Shown in pieces: positions 27,396 to 36,754 of a stretch of 64,000 nt of DNA. The notes under the pieces are model-generated. The model did not search any database, was not told the origin of the DNA, and worked only from the letters and a program-made list of their open reading frames with translations. Position 1 is the stretch's first letter, and every line of letters begins with the position of its first letter. Source of the DNA: Bosea vaviloviae (GTDB taxonomy: Bacteria > Pseudomonadota > Alphaproteobacteria > Rhizobiales > Beijerinckiaceae); contig NZ_CP017147.1 of NCBI RefSeq assembly GCF_001741865.1, forward strand, positions 5,385,001 to 5,449,000. The letters run 5' to 3'. A program made the position numbers and the translations under genes.

Positions 27396-28790
27396 ATGTC
27401 CGAGACCCGCACCGAAACCGATTCCTTCGGGCCGATCGCCGTGCCTGCCGATCGTTACTGGGGCGCTCAGACGCAACGCTCGCTCGAGAATTTCCGTATC
27501 GGCGGCGAGCGCGAGCGCATGCCCCTGCCGCTCATCCACGCACTCGTGCTGGTCAAGAAGGCCGCCGCCCATGTCAATGCGCGTCTCGGCCTGGTCGAGC
27601 AGCGCGTCGCGGGCGCGATCGGCCAGGCTGCCGACGAGGCGCTCAGCGGCAAGTTCGACGGGCATTTCCCGCTGGTCGTCTGGCAGACCGGCTCGGGCAC
27701 GCAGACCAATATGAACGTCAACGAGGTGCTGGCGAACCGCGCCAACGAGCTTCTCGGCGTCGGCCTCGGCGCGAAGAGCCCGGTCCATCCCAATGACCAC
27801 GTCAATCGCGGCCAATCCTCCAACGACTGCTTCCCCACCGCGATGCATATCGCTGCCGCGCTCGAACTCTCCCGGCTGCTGCTGCCGGCGCTGCGCAACC
27901 TCGAAAAGGCGCTGCAGGCCAAGGCCGAGGCCTTCAAGGACCTGATCAAGATCGGCCGCACCCATCTCCAGGATGCGACGCCGGTTACGCTCGGCCAGGA
28001 ATTTTCGGGCTACGCCGCGCAGATCCATCTCGGCATCGGCCGCATCGAGGCCTCGCTCGGTGGCCTCTATGCGCTGGCGCAGGGCGGCACGGCGGTCGGC
28101 ACCGGCCTCAACACCCATCCCGATTTCGCCGTGCTCTTCGCCAAGGAAGTCACCGCCTTGACCGGCCTGCCCTTCCGCACTGCCGACAACAAGTTCGAGG
28201 CCCTGGCGAGCCATGGCGCGCTGACTGCGGCGCATGGCGCGCTCGCGGCGCTGGCGTCGGACCTGTTCAAGATCGGCAACGACATCCGCCTGATGGGCTC
28301 CGGCCCACGCTCGGGGCTTGGCGAGATCAGCCTGCCGGAGAACGAGCCCGGCTCCTCGATCATGCCCGGCAAGGTCAACCCGACCCAGGCCGAGGCGCTG
28401 ACCATGGTGGCGACGCAAGTCCATGGCAATCAGGCGACGATCGGCTTCGCCGCGAGCCAGGGCCATTTCGAGCTGAACGTGTTCAAGCCGGTGATCGCCA
28501 GCGCCTTCCTGCAATCGGTCCGGCTGCTGGCGGACGCAGCCGCGAGCTTCCAGGCCCATTGCGTTGAAGGCATCGTCGCCAATGAGGACCGCCTGACGGA
28601 GCTGCTCTCGCGCTCGCTGATGCTGGTCACGGCGCTGGCGCCCGCCATCGGCTACGACCAGGCCGCCGGCATCGCCAAGGCCGCCCATCACAATGGCACG
28701 ACCCTGCGCGAGGAGGCCCTGCGCGCCGGCGTGTCGGGCGAATTATTCGACGCGACGGTCAAGCCCGAGCTGATGCTCGGGCCCGCCTGA
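27396..28790 (+). CDS. fumC: Class II fumarate hydratase
   Basis: 464 residues, iron-independent fumarase of the citric acid cycle (fumarate to malate). The family signature [16 protein letters not shown] is intact; other active-site stretches are [14 protein letters not shown] near the N-terminus, [20 protein letters not shown] and [17 protein letters not shown]. The length is that of other class II enzymes. It starts 45 bases after sspB and is followed closely by DUF4169 and RHH_4 genes, an arrangement seen in many Hyphomicrobiales. Confidence 0.96.
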   Translation: MSETRTETDSFGPIAVPADRYWGAQTQRSLENFRIGGERERMPLPLIHALVLVKKAAAHVNARLGLVEQRVAGAIGQAADEALSGKFDGHFPLVVWQTGSGTQTNMNVNEVLANRANELLGVGLGAKSPVHPNDHVNRGQSSNDCFPTAMHIAAALELSRLLLPALRNLEKALQAKAEAFKDLIKIGRTHLQDATPVTLGQEFSGYAAQIHLGIGRIEASLGGLYALAQGGTAVGTGLNTHPDFAVLFAKEVTALTGLPFRTADNKFEALASHGALTAAHGALAALASDLFKIGNDIRLMGSGPRSGLGEISLPENEPGSSIMPGKVNPTQAEALTMVATQVHGNQATIGFAASQGHFELNVFKPVIASAFLQSVRLLADAAASFQAHCVEGIVANEDRLTELLSRSLMLVTALAPAIGYDQAAGIAKAAHHNGTTLREEALRAGVSGELFDATVKPELMLGPA

Positions 28791-28804
28791 GCACGGAGCG
28801 CGCC

Positions 28805-28996
28805 ATGGCCGAGATCATCAATCTCCGCCGCGCCCGCAAGCAGCGCGCCCGGCAGGACGCCGAGGACCAGGCGCAGCAGAACCGCGTCGCCTTCGGCCGC
28901 AGCAAGGCCGAACGCAGCCTGAGCGAGGCCGAGCGCGACAAGGCCATTCGGGAACTCGACGGCCACCGGCTCGACGGCGACGCCCCAAAGCGATGA
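28805..28996 (+). CDS. DUF4169 family protein
   Basis: 63 residues, very basic and charged: MAEIINLRRARKQRARQDAE then QQNRVAFGRSKAERSLSEAE. The INLRRARKQ start is typical of DUF4169. GGAG precedes the ATG, and it begins 14 bases after fumC. Its last bases overlap the next gene by four. The function is unknown; the charge suggests nucleic acid or protein binding. Confidence 0.8.
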   Translation: MAEIINLRRARKQRARQDAEDQAQQNRVAFGRSKAERSLSEAERDKAIRELDGHRLDGDAPKR

Positions 28997-29217
28997 GCCG
29001 CGAGCGCAAACACTCGCTCTCCATCGCCGGCCACCGTACGAGCGTCTCGCTCGAGGATCCGTTCTGGACCGCCCTGAAGGAGATCGCGGCAGCCGAGGGG
29101 CGCACGATGGCAGCGCTGATCGTCGAGATCGATTCCCGGCGTGAGGGCAACAACCTCTCTTCGGCGCTGCGCCTGCATGTGCTCGCACATTACCGCCGGC
29201 TCGCCGCCGGGACGTGA
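28993..29217 (+). CDS. Ribbon-helix-helix (RHH_4) domain protein
   Basis: 74 residues. KHSLSIAGHRTSVSLEDPFW is the ribbon strand and first helix and EIAAAEGRTMAALIVEIDSR the second helix, matching the RHH_4 family (PF13467). Such proteins are dimeric DNA binders, but chromosomal targets are not known. The start overlaps the DUF4169 stop by four bases, so the two are translationally coupled in the fumC unit. Confidence 0.85.
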   Translation: MSRERKHSLSIAGHRTSVSLEDPFWTALKEIAAAEGRTMAALIVEIDSRREGNNLSSALRLHVLAHYRRLAAGT

Positions 29218-29269
29218 GCGACGCGACACATAAAAGCGCTGCAATCCCAGCGCCTTGCAGCGCAATTTT

Positions 29270-29332
29270 GAATCAAATTACCAGCGACTTGAATCACTTT
29301 GCCAAGAACTTGAATCAGTTTGGCTGGACGCT
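29270..29332. repeat. Tandem repeat, 21-bp unit, three copies
   Basis: GAATCACTTTGCCAAGAACTT at 29291 has diverged copies at 29270 and 29312. The rightmost copy covers the last codons and stop of the AsmA-family gene, so the repeat appears to be copied outward from that gene's 3' end. Confidence 0.75.
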
Positions 29333-32300
29333 GCGCGAAAGTGGCCGCGGCACGGATTCAATTGCCACCGGAGGCGGCAGGGGCGGCACGAAGCCGCCAG
29401 GCCTCGTCGGCTGAAGCTCAGGCTCTGGGAAATTCATGCGCGGCGCACCGGGCAGCACCAGCGGGCCGGGCTGTTGCGGTTGCGGTTGCGATGCCCCGCG
29501 AGCCGCAGCCGCCCGGGCGCGCTCCTCGGCCTCGGACCGGCCACGCCCCTCCTGCTCCTGCCGGGCCTGTTCGGCCCGCTTGCTGTCCTCGGCCTTCTTC
29601 TCCTCGGCTATGCGACGCAGTTCCTCGAGACGCTTTGCCTCCTCCGCCCGCTTCTCCTCGGCGAGCCTGCGCTCTTCCTCGGCCTTGATGAACTCTGCGA
29701 GCTTGCGCTCGTTCTCGCGCATCTCGCGCTCCGCTCGGAGCCGCCGCGAGTTTGCCGCCCGCTCGCGCGCATCGGCCTCGAAGGCTTCGACACGCTCGAT
29801 CTCGCGCGCCAGGGCGCGGGCGGCGACGGCATTGGACAGCGCCCCGACATCGGTCTCGCGCTGCGGCGCCGAGAGCGGTCCGCGCCAAGTGACGCCGATC
29901 TGCGGCGCGTCGGTCGGCCAGCCCTTCGGCAAGCCTCCAAGCGGCCGCAGGCCCAACCGCAGATCGGCGCTCAGAGCACGCAGGTCGATGAGGCCGGTCG
30001 TCTCCGCACGCAGGCCGCTGCGCTCGAAGCTGAAAGGTTGCAGCCGCGCGAGCCCGCCGGCCAATGTGAAGGGCAAGGTCACGTCGCCCAGCGCCCAGAC
30101 GCCGCGGTCGAGCGCCTCGCCGAGGCGGCCCTGCAGCCGCGCTGTCTCGCTCTCCGAAGCGTCTTCGCCCGTTCCGGCGATGACGCGCGAATAGGCTGCT
30201 GGATCGAACCGCGACAGGCTGGCGCCGGTCAGCGTCACGGAGCCGGCGCCGCCGAGTCCAGCGATCAGACGCGCCGGGCTTTCGCCGGAGCCGCCAGCCT
30301 CGACCTGACCCGACAGCTTGCCGCCGAGCGCGCCATTCGTCAGCGCCGCAAGATCGAGGCCCATCAGCCCGAGCCACCCCGAGAGCTGCGCCAGCCCGCC
30401 GTCGCGGCGCAGCTCGACACGGCCCGACAGGGTGCCGCCGCCATAGGCCCCCGTCAGATCCTCGATGCTCGCCCCGTCGCGGTCGGCCTGGAGCGTGAAG
30501 CGGGCGTCGCGCAGCGTGACGCCGTCGCTTGCGAAGAGCGAGGCGGCCTCGATCGCGAGCTTGAGATCGCCGAGCCCGACGACAGGTCCAAAACGGGCGG
30601 TCGACCAGGTCGAGCCCGCCGCCGCCGGGATTGCACCCAGCGCGCCGCCGAGCAGGGCACGCAGATCCAGGCCCGGCAGCGACAGCCGGCCCGACAACCC
30701 GCCATCGCGCGCCAGGACGACAGCCCCCTTCGCACTGACGCCGCCGAGATTGGCGACGAGATCGTCGAGCATGACGCCATCGGGATTGAAGCCGACGCGA
30801 CCACTCGCATCGAACAGCCCGTCCGGTATCAATCGCGCCGGCCCTTCGGGCAGGATCTGGCCGGGACGGTCCGCCTGCAGGCTCAACCGCGCGGCATTGC
30901 CCCCCTCGCCTTCCAGCACCAGCGAAAGGCCGGGCCCCGCGAGCGAACCCATCAAACGGCTGGGCTGTTGCTCCAGGGTGAAACGGCCGGCCCCCCCGAG
31001 CTGCGGCGCGGGCAGACCCAGCGCCGCGAAGACCTGGCGCCGGTCGCTCATGTCGAAGCGCAAACCGGCATTGCGCCAAGCGCCGGAAGGGTCGAGCCGG
31101 CCATTGAGCGCAAGCGCACCGGCCTGCGCCGTACCCTCGGCCGCGATCCCGGTCTCGCCTCCGACTGAGCGTGTCAGGCGAAAGCTCGCATCCAGCCGGG
31201 AGAGCCCATCGCCTGCGCGTGCCAGCGCCTGCCGGGCCAGTTCCGGCAGCAACGGACCAGCCAGCGCGGCCAATGTCTCGAAGCGGGGTGCGCGGATGCG
31301 GCCGGAGATCTCGCCGCCCTCGGCCAGCAACGCGCCCGAGCCCGTGACCGCGACGCCGCCGAAGCCCTCGATCGCAAGCCGGCTGAGCCGCCAGACCGCG
31401 CCCTCGCGGCGCAGGTCGAGGCTGGCCGAGCCCGCAGGCGCATTGCGGAAGCGGGCATTGGTCAAGGCGAGATCGAGCGCGAGATCGCGCCCGCCGACGA
31501 GCCCCGAAAAACTCTCAGCCGGAGGCAGCATGTTGAGGTCGAGACCATTGAGCGCGAGCTTCGCCGCCAGGCGCTCGGGCACGATATCGCCGGAGCCCTC
31601 CAGCCTGAGGCCCGATGAGCCCGTCACCAATAGGCGTTCGAAGGCGACCCACCCGCCATCCCAGGCGCCCACCGCCTCGGCGTCGATCTGGCCCAGCCCG
31701 GCGACGAGATCGGCCAAAGCCGGGTCGAGCCCGGCCCGTGCGAGCACGAGCGCGACACGGCGGGAATCCTCGGCCTTGAGATTGAAACGGCCGGCAATAC
31801 CCTTGGCATCCGCAGCCCCGGTCGCCCCGACCAGCGCGCCCGCGACCCGGACGGAAGCGGCGGCACTGCTCAAGCCGCCTTCGTCGAGCCGCCCACGCAG
31901 CCCGAAGGCCGAGAAATCCTCGCCGCGCCAGATCAACTGGTCGAGGTCGAGGCTGATATCGAACGGGCCGGGCAGCGCGTGGAGCGAGTGCTCGAAACCG
32001 GCGCGTTCGGAGAGCGCCTTCATCAGCGCATCGAGATCGAGCCGGCGCGCCCTGAGCGCCAGCGAGCCTGTCCCGCCCGCTGGAAAAAACTGACCCTCGC
32101 CTTCGAGCCGCGCCGCGCCTCCGCCGATGTCGAGCACCAGGCCGGCGAGGTCGAGCTGCTTGCTGCCGCCGCTGACGCGTCCGGCCAGGCTGAGCGCGCC
32201 GCCAGGCGACAGCGTGAAGGCTCCCTCCAGCCCGGCGCTGACGCCGTCCTGAACGGCCGGCAGCAGGAAATTCCCGTCGAAGCCGATCTGGATGGCGTCG

Positions 32301-32920
32301 CCCGTGATCGAGGCCTTGGCGCGCAAGCGGCCATCGGGCTCGATCGCACCAGTGGTGATGCGCAGCGACGAGCCCGCGACTTCGCCCTCGATCCGCCAGG
32401 GCCCAGCGAGGCTGACGGCGGAGACTTCGGCCGCCACGGGCATCAACGTCACCGGCGCCTTGCCGGCATCGCGCCAGATCAGCGCCGAGCGCCGGATGCT
32501 GAGCTTGTCGAGGCTGGTATGCGCAGGCAGGCCGCTGCCAATGCTTGCCGGGAGACGGACAGCTCCCGCCTCGTCGACGACGATGGAGAGCGTCGCGCCC
32601 TCTGCCTGCGCGTCGGCGAAGCGGAATTCGCCGCGCGCCAGGGCCGACAGCGCCAGCTCGACGGTCAACTGCTCGACGGCGACCGAGCTCGCCGCCTCGG
32701 GCGCGCCGCCGACCTGGACATCGCTCAGGGTCAGGCGCGGCGACGGCAACAGGCGCAAGCCGATGCCGCCGGCGACGCGCGTCTCGACGCCGAGCACAGA
32801 GCTGAGCCGCGCCTCGATCTGCGGCCGGTAGCCTCGCCAGTCGACGAAGCCCGGTCCGATCAAGGCGGCAAGCAGCGCCAGCACGAGCAGGCCGGCCAGG
32901 ACTGTCAGAGTCTCACGCAA
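29315..32920 (-). CDS. AsmA family protein with C-terminal coiled coil
   Basis: 1201 residues. MRETLTVLAGLLVLALLAAL is a membrane anchor, followed by the AsmA start FVDWRGYRPQIEARLSSVLG and a long beta-rich body in which layers such as RLTLSDVQVGG recur. Near the C-terminus the AsmA-like C-terminal domain is followed by a Glu/Lys/Arg-rich coiled coil (about residues 1040-1135) and a Pro-rich tail. AsmA/TamB-like proteins form bridges for lipid or outer-membrane protein traffic. The large charged tail is an addition to the classic family layout. It is probably monocistronic. Confidence 0.88.
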   Translation of the reverse strand: MRETLTVLAGLLVLALLAALIGPGFVDWRGYRPQIEARLSSVLGVETRVAGGIGLRLLPSPRLTLSDVQVGGAPEAASSVAVEQLTVELALSALARGEFRFADAQAEGATLSIVVDEAGAVRLPASIGSGLPAHTSLDKLSIRRSALIWRDAGKAPVTLMPVAAEVSAVSLAGPWRIEGEVAGSSLRITTGAIEPDGRLRAKASITGDAIQIGFDGNFLLPAVQDGVSAGLEGAFTLSPGGALSLAGRVSGGSKQLDLAGLVLDIGGGAARLEGEGQFFPAGGTGSLALRARRLDLDALMKALSERAGFEHSLHALPGPFDISLDLDQLIWRGEDFSAFGLRGRLDEGGLSSAAASVRVAGALVGATGAADAKGIAGRFNLKAEDSRRVALVLARAGLDPALADLVAGLGQIDAEAVGAWDGGWVAFERLLVTGSSGLRLEGSGDIVPERLAAKLALNGLDLNMLPPAESFSGLVGGRDLALDLALTNARFRNAPAGSASLDLRREGAVWRLSRLAIEGFGGVAVTGSGALLAEGGEISGRIRAPRFETLAALAGPLLPELARQALARAGDGLSRLDASFRLTRSVGGETGIAAEGTAQAGALALNGRLDPSGAWRNAGLRFDMSDRRQVFAALGLPAPQLGGAGRFTLEQQPSRLMGSLAGPGLSLVLEGEGGNAARLSLQADRPGQILPEGPARLIPDGLFDASGRVGFNPDGVMLDDLVANLGGVSAKGAVVLARDGGLSGRLSLPGLDLRALLGGALGAIPAAAGSTWSTARFGPVVGLGDLKLAIEAASLFASDGVTLRDARFTLQADRDGASIEDLTGAYGGGTLSGRVELRRDGGLAQLSGWLGLMGLDLAALTNGALGGKLSGQVEAGGSGESPARLIAGLGGAGSVTLTGASLSRFDPAAYSRVIAGTGEDASESETARLQGRLGEALDRGVWALGDVTLPFTLAGGLARLQPFSFERSGLRAETTGLIDLRALSADLRLGLRPLGGLPKGWPTDAPQIGVTWRGPLSAPQRETDVGALSNAVAARALAREIERVEAFEADARERAANSRRLRAEREMRENERKLAEFIKAEEERRLAEEKRAEEAKRLEELRRIAEEKKAEDSKRAEQARQEQEGRGRSEAEERARAAAARGASQPQPQQPGPLVLPGAPRMNFPEPELQPTRPGGFVPPLPPPVAIESVPRPLSRSVQPN

Positions 32921-32952
32921 CGGCGGGCTGTGTCCTCGTCGTTTCGGGTCCA

Positions 32953-32982
32953 GGCATGTCAGACTTCGGCATGTCAGGCCTC
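32953..32982. repeat. Tandem repeat, 15-bp unit, two copies
   Basis: GGCATGTCAGACTTC and GGCATGTCAGGCCTC follow one another between the AsmA gene start and the 3' end of the FAD oxidase gene. Confidence 0.6.
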
Positions 32983-33057
32983 GTGATCATGCCGCCACGT
33001 CGCGGCAAGATCACGACATTTCGCTCCCGGGAAGCAGCTTTGCACGGCCACGGCGTC

Positions 33058-34506
33058 TCACAGCGCGATGATCTTGCCCGGGTTGAGGATGTTCTGCGGG
33101 TCGAGCGAGCGCTTCAGCGTCCGCATCACCGCGAGCGCCGGCGCGCCGTGCTCGGCCTCGAGATATTTGATCTTCTTCTGGCCGACGCCATGCTCGCCGG
33201 TGCAGGTGCCGCCCATGGCGAGCGCGCGCTTGACCAGGCGGTCGATGAAGCCCTGGCTGCGGGCGACCTCCTCGGGATCGTTCAGGTCAACGATCGGCTG
33301 AGTGTGGAAATTGCCGTCGCCGACATGGCCGGCGATCGGCGCGATCAGGCCCATGGCGTCGATGTCGCGCTTGGTCTCCTCGACGCATTCAGCCAGGCGC
33401 GAGATCGGCACGCAGACATCGGTGGCAACGGAATCGAAGCCCGGCCGCAAGGCCTTGGCGGCCCAATAGGCATCGTGCCGCGCCTGCCAGAGTTTCGAGC
33501 GGTCCTCGGCCTTGGTCGCCCAGTCGAACGGGCCGCCGCCATATTCGGCCGCGATCTCGCCGAAACGCTCCGCCTGCTCCTTCACGCCGGCTTCCGAGCC
33601 GTGGAACTCGACGAAGAGCATGGTGGTCTCGAGCAGGCCGAGCTTGGAGTGCAGGTTGACGCCGCGGATCATCACATCGTCGAGCAGCTCGATGCGCGCC
33701 ACCGGCAGCCCGGACTGGATCGTGACGATGGTCGCATCGCAAGCGGCCTTGACCGAGGGAAACGGGCAGACGCCGGCCGAGATCGCCTCGGGAATGCCGT
33801 GCAGCTTCAGCGTGATCTCGGTGATGATGCCAAGCGTGCCCTCCGAACCGATGAGCAGACGGGTGAGATCGTAGCCGGCCGAGGTTTTCCGCGCCCGCGT
33901 CGAGGTCTTCACGATCGAGCCGTCGGCCATCACGGCGGTCAAAGCCAGGACATTGTCCTTCATCGTGCCGTAGCGCACGGCGTTGGTGCCCGAGGCCCGC
34001 GTCGCCGCCATGCCGCCGATCGAAGCGTCGGCGCCGGGGTCGATCGGGAAGAACAGGCCCTGATCGCGCAGGTTCTCGTTCAACTCCTTGCGGGTGACGC
34101 CCGCTTCGACCACGCAGTCGAGATCCTCGCCATGGACAGCGATGATCCGCTTCATCTGGCTCATATCGACGCAGACGCCGCCAAAGGGTGCGTTGACATG
34201 GCCTTCCAGCGAGGTGCCGGTGCCGAAAGCGATGACGGGCACGCCATGGGTGCCGCAGAGCTTGACGATCTCGGCCACTTCTTCCGTGCTCTGCGGGAAC
34301 ACGACGGCATCGGGCGGCTGGTTCGGGATCCAGGTCAGCGTATGGCCATGCTGCTGGCGCACCGCCAGGCTGGTGACGAGCCGGTTTCCGAAAGAGGCCG
34401 CCAGAGCGCGCGTCACGGCCGCAACGGCCTCGGGCGAAGGCGGCAGCGTTGCGGCTGAAGCGGGGGTGTCATGAAGGGCAGCGGCGGGCAAGCTCATTGT
34501 CAACAT
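33058..34506 (-). CDS. FAD-linked D-lactate dehydrogenase / glycolate oxidase family protein
   Basis: 482 residues. The PCMH-type FAD domain shows VFPQSTEEVAEIVKLCG, PVIAFGTGTSLEGHVNAP, FPIDPGADASIGGMAATRAS and SEGTLGIITEITLKLHG. The C-terminal oxidase domain ends HVGDGNFHTQPI, TGEHGVGQKKIKYL and LDPQNILNPGKI. This matches the cytochrome-linked D-lactate dehydrogenase (Dld/GlcD) family, which oxidises D-2-hydroxy acids. Several members take D-lactate, glycolate or D-2-hydroxyglutarate; the substrate here is not resolved. A second ATG three codons in is possible. Confidence 0.88.
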   Translation of the reverse strand: MLTMSLPAAALHDTPASAATLPPSPEAVAAVTRALAASFGNRLVTSLAVRQQHGHTLTWIPNQPPDAVVFPQSTEEVAEIVKLCGTHGVPVIAFGTGTSLEGHVNAPFGGVCVDMSQMKRIIAVHGEDLDCVVEAGVTRKELNENLRDQGLFFPIDPGADASIGGMAATRASGTNAVRYGTMKDNVLALTAVMADGSIVKTSTRARKTSAGYDLTRLLIGSEGTLGIITEITLKLHGIPEAISAGVCPFPSVKAACDATIVTIQSGLPVARIELLDDVMIRGVNLHSKLGLLETTMLFVEFHGSEAGVKEQAERFGEIAAEYGGGPFDWATKAEDRSKLWQARHDAYWAAKALRPGFDSVATDVCVPISRLAECVEETKRDIDAMGLIAPIAGHVGDGNFHTQPIVDLNDPEEVARSQGFIDRLVKRALAMGGTCTGEHGVGQKKIKYLEAEHGAPALAVMRTLKRSLDPQNILNPGKIIAL

Positions 34507-34747
34507 CCGGTTCTAGCGCTTAGACTTGGAACTGTTCGGTTTCGCAGATGGTTACGATCTCGACACCAGCATGGCGAAGCAGGCTCTCTTGCCTCACTGC
34601 CGGGCTGACGGCAAACAGGATTGGTGCATAGTAGACCATGCCGACACGGAATGGGCAGCCGCAATGACGCGGTTGCGGATTGATCATCATCTACGTGTCG
34701 CGGACGGGCTGCCCCCGTCGGTGTGGCGTTGAGTAGGGAGGGCGACC
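34507..34747. other. Intergenic region, 241 bp
   Basis: It separates the FAD oxidase gene from the divergent thioesterase gene and should hold both promoters. One minus-strand ORF of 39 codons (34520-34639, MVYYAPILFAVSPAVRQESL at its start) reads like protein but lacks a ribosome binding site, so it is not called. No clear palindrome was found. Confidence 0.3.
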
Positions 34748-35308
34748 GTGAAAGACGATATCCGCGCTCCCGCGCTGTTCTTCGCACCCTTCGTCTCGTC
34801 GGCCATGCGGGTCGAGCCGCAATGGATCGACTATAACGGCCATCTCAACATGGCCTATTATCATGTGCTGTTCGACAGGGCCGTCGACGAGGTGTTCTCG
34901 CTCGTCGGGCTGAACCAGAACTATCTCGAGACGCGCCACGCCTCCTGCTTCACGGCGGAATGCCATGTCCTCTACAAGCGCGAACTGACTGAGGGCGACC
35001 AGGTCCGCGTCACGGCGCAACTCATCGCCTTCGACGACAAGCGGCTGCACTACTATCTCGAAATGCGCCACGCCCATGAAGGCTGGCTCGCCGCCACCAG
35101 CGAGAACCTCTCGCTCCATGTCGACATGACGAGCCGCAAGGTCACGCCCTTCCCGCCTGACATCCTGGCCAATCTCGCACTGATGAAGGCCTCCCACAGC
35201 ATGATGCCGCTGCCCGCCACGATCGGCCGGATCATCGGCATGCCCAAGCGCACCGCAATCACGGTCGCGGGCATGACCGGCGAACGCGAGACCGAGACCC
35301 GGCATTAA
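34748..35308 (+). CDS. Thioesterase family protein (4HBT hot-dog fold)
   Basis: 186 residues. The hot-dog fold signature is QWIDYNGHLNMAYYHVLFDR, with the catalytic Asp/Asn-Gly-His loop, followed by ASCFTAECHVLYKRELTEGD and ENLSLHVDMTSRKVTPFP. This is the acyl-CoA thioesterase group (4-hydroxybenzoyl-CoA type), often associated with carnitine or acyl-CoA turnover. The GTG start is backed by GGGAGGG eight bases upstream. Single gene; substrate not determined. Confidence 0.85.
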   Translation: MKDDIRAPALFFAPFVSSAMRVEPQWIDYNGHLNMAYYHVLFDRAVDEVFSLVGLNQNYLETRHASCFTAECHVLYKRELTEGDQVRVTAQLIAFDDKRLHYYLEMRHAHEGWLAATSENLSLHVDMTSRKVTPFPPDILANLALMKASHSMMPLPATIGRIIGMPKRTAITVAGMTGERETETRH

Positions 35309-35471
35309 GCTGGGTCCATGCGTCGTTCCGGAGCAGGCCACAGGCCTGATCCGAAGCAGGGCGCGGACTCAGGAGCTCGTCAGCTAGCTAAGCCGTTGTC
35401 CCTCCCGAACCTCTGGGAAGTCCGGATGGTCGCCTCAGCGCCGACATCGCGCATCGGCTCAACAACTTTAA

Positions 35472-35887
35472 CTAAGCGGGGACGAGCCCGTGGCGCAGCA
35501 TGACCTCTTTCGCCTTGGCCAGGTCAGGCTTGCCTGGCACGTTGATAACCTCGGCGATCTCTTCGAAATAGCCGCGTCCAATCGTTCCCGGGGTGATCAC
35601 GGCGAGAGCCTGCGCCGTGCCCTCGGTCAGGTTCTCGTGATGATGGAGCCGCGAGGGATGAAGACAGCATCGCCGACACCCAGCTCCTGCTTGCGACCAT
35701 CGACGGTGATCATCATGACACCCTCAAGCCCATAAAGGATTTCGTCTGCATCCCGGTGGTAGTGGGGCGCGGGCACGCGGGCGTGGGACGGCACAGTGAA
35801 CTCAAACACGGTGGCGCCCGCACCGGTCACCAGGAACCGCAGCTCCAACTGCCCGATCCGCACAATATCGCGACCATTCGCTTCCAT
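35472..35887 (-). pseudogene. Frameshifted cupin domain gene
   Basis: The first 80 codons form a clean cupin: VPAPHYHRDADEILYGLEGV gives the metal-binding His/His/Glu set and GVGDAVFIPRGSI leads to the second motif. At about 35641 one base is missing: the frame ends ITRT and stop, while the next frame continues HHENLTEGTAQALAVITPGT for 55 codons without a stop (ending MLRHGLVPA). The undamaged downstream frame means the change is recent, or is a sequencing error. It is divergent from marR across two operators. Confidence 0.75.
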
Positions 35888-35901
35888 CGTCGACCCCTCT
35901 C

Positions 35902-35942
35902 TTGTAAAGTAGCTTTACAACAAAATGTAAAGTGACTTTACA
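35902..35942. promoter_or_regulatory. Paired MarR operators
   Basis: Two palindromes share the form TGTAAAGT-n-CTTTACA: TTGTAAAG-TAG-CTTTACAA (35902-35920) and TGTAAAGT-G-ACTTTACA (35926-35942). Their centres are 23 bases apart. They fill the gap between the cupin gene and marR, the second ending three bases before the marR ATG, so MarR would repress both. Confidence 0.85.
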
Positions 35943-35945
35943 AAC

Positions 35946-36419
35946 ATGTCAATCTCCGAGCGAGCGCAATCTGATAGCAGCGCCCAGGCGCACCCTCCCT
36001 TCTTTGGCGCCCTGCTCCGCATGACCTGGCAGGGCGTGCGCGACCGGATGCTGGACGCCATCCACCAGGCCGGCTTCAGCAATTTCCAGGAAGCTCATTT
36101 CGCCGTGTTCTCCTATCCCCCTCCTGATGGCATCAGACCATCGGAGCTGGCGCGCCAAAAGCGGATGTCGCGGCAAGCGATCAATTACCTGGTCAGCCAG
36201 CTCGAGGAGCTTGGCTATGTCGAGCGGCGCGCTTGTGAGGGAAACGACCGTCGCCTGATCTATCTCAGCGCAGACGGACGCCAGATCATCGAGACGATGT
36301 TCAACTGCTTGCGCCAGCTGCACGCGGAATGGGCCGAGGATATCGGCCAGGACCGTTTCGAGATCTTCCTCGATGTCTTGAGGCAGCTTTCCGTCAAGGC
36401 GCAGGAACACAGGTCTTAA
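35946..36419 (+). CDS. MarR family regulator
   Basis: 157 residues. The winged helix is IRPSELARQKRMSRQAINYL followed by VERRACEGNDRRLIYLSADG, the MarR wing. The first 35 residues are the dimerisation helices typical of the family. It is divergent from the cupin gene, and two near-identical palindromes lie in the 58-base gap, so it is autoregulated and controls the cupin. Ligand and physiological signal are unknown, and the target gene is broken. Confidence 0.9.
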   Translation: MSISERAQSDSSAQAHPPFFGALLRMTWQGVRDRMLDAIHQAGFSNFQEAHFAVFSYPPPDGIRPSELARQKRMSRQAINYLVSQLEELGYVERRACEGNDRRLIYLSADGRQIIETMFNCLRQLHAEWAEDIGQDRFEIFLDVLRQLSVKAQEHRS

Positions 36420-36754
36420 AGGTCGGCCGATAGACGGCCAGCCTGGCAACTCCGGGCAAGACGGTGCCCAGGTCAGATAGTGCCCAAGTCATAGTGCTCG
36501 AGTCATAGTGCTCGAGTCATGGGCGCGCCTCATTTACCGCGCTCACAACAACCTGCATGTCCGGCTCTGCCGTAAGCTGGATTATGCCGCATAGCCGAGC
36601 TTGGCGGCCGTCATGGCTGCTTTCGACGATGCGGCGGTCCGGCATGATCGGAGCGCTTCGACAATCCCAAGCAATCGTAACCAGCGGCGCAATGCTTCAA
36701 TCGGAGGTAATCCGACTCTCGCCGGGTGGCCGGAGGGCCTGCCCAAGCAAGCCG
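36420..36754. other. Intergenic region with 14-bp tandem repeats
   Basis: The stretch of 335 bases between marR and guaB holds AGTGCTCGAGTCAT-type units at 36479, 36493 and 36507 (the first as AGTGCCCAAGTCAT), with a more degenerate copy near 36461. The rest (36521-36754) has no ORF with codon usage or a start like its neighbours and no RNA gene that I recognise. Confidence 0.6.

Noticed and set aside
26580..28691. 703-codon minus strand ORF opposite fumC and sspB
   Set aside because: Shadow frame of fumC and sspB; low-complexity composition and no recognisable start or domain.
34520..34639. 39-codon minus strand ORF before the FAD oxidase gene
   Set aside because: Reads like protein but has no ribosome binding site or recognised family; kept only as a note.
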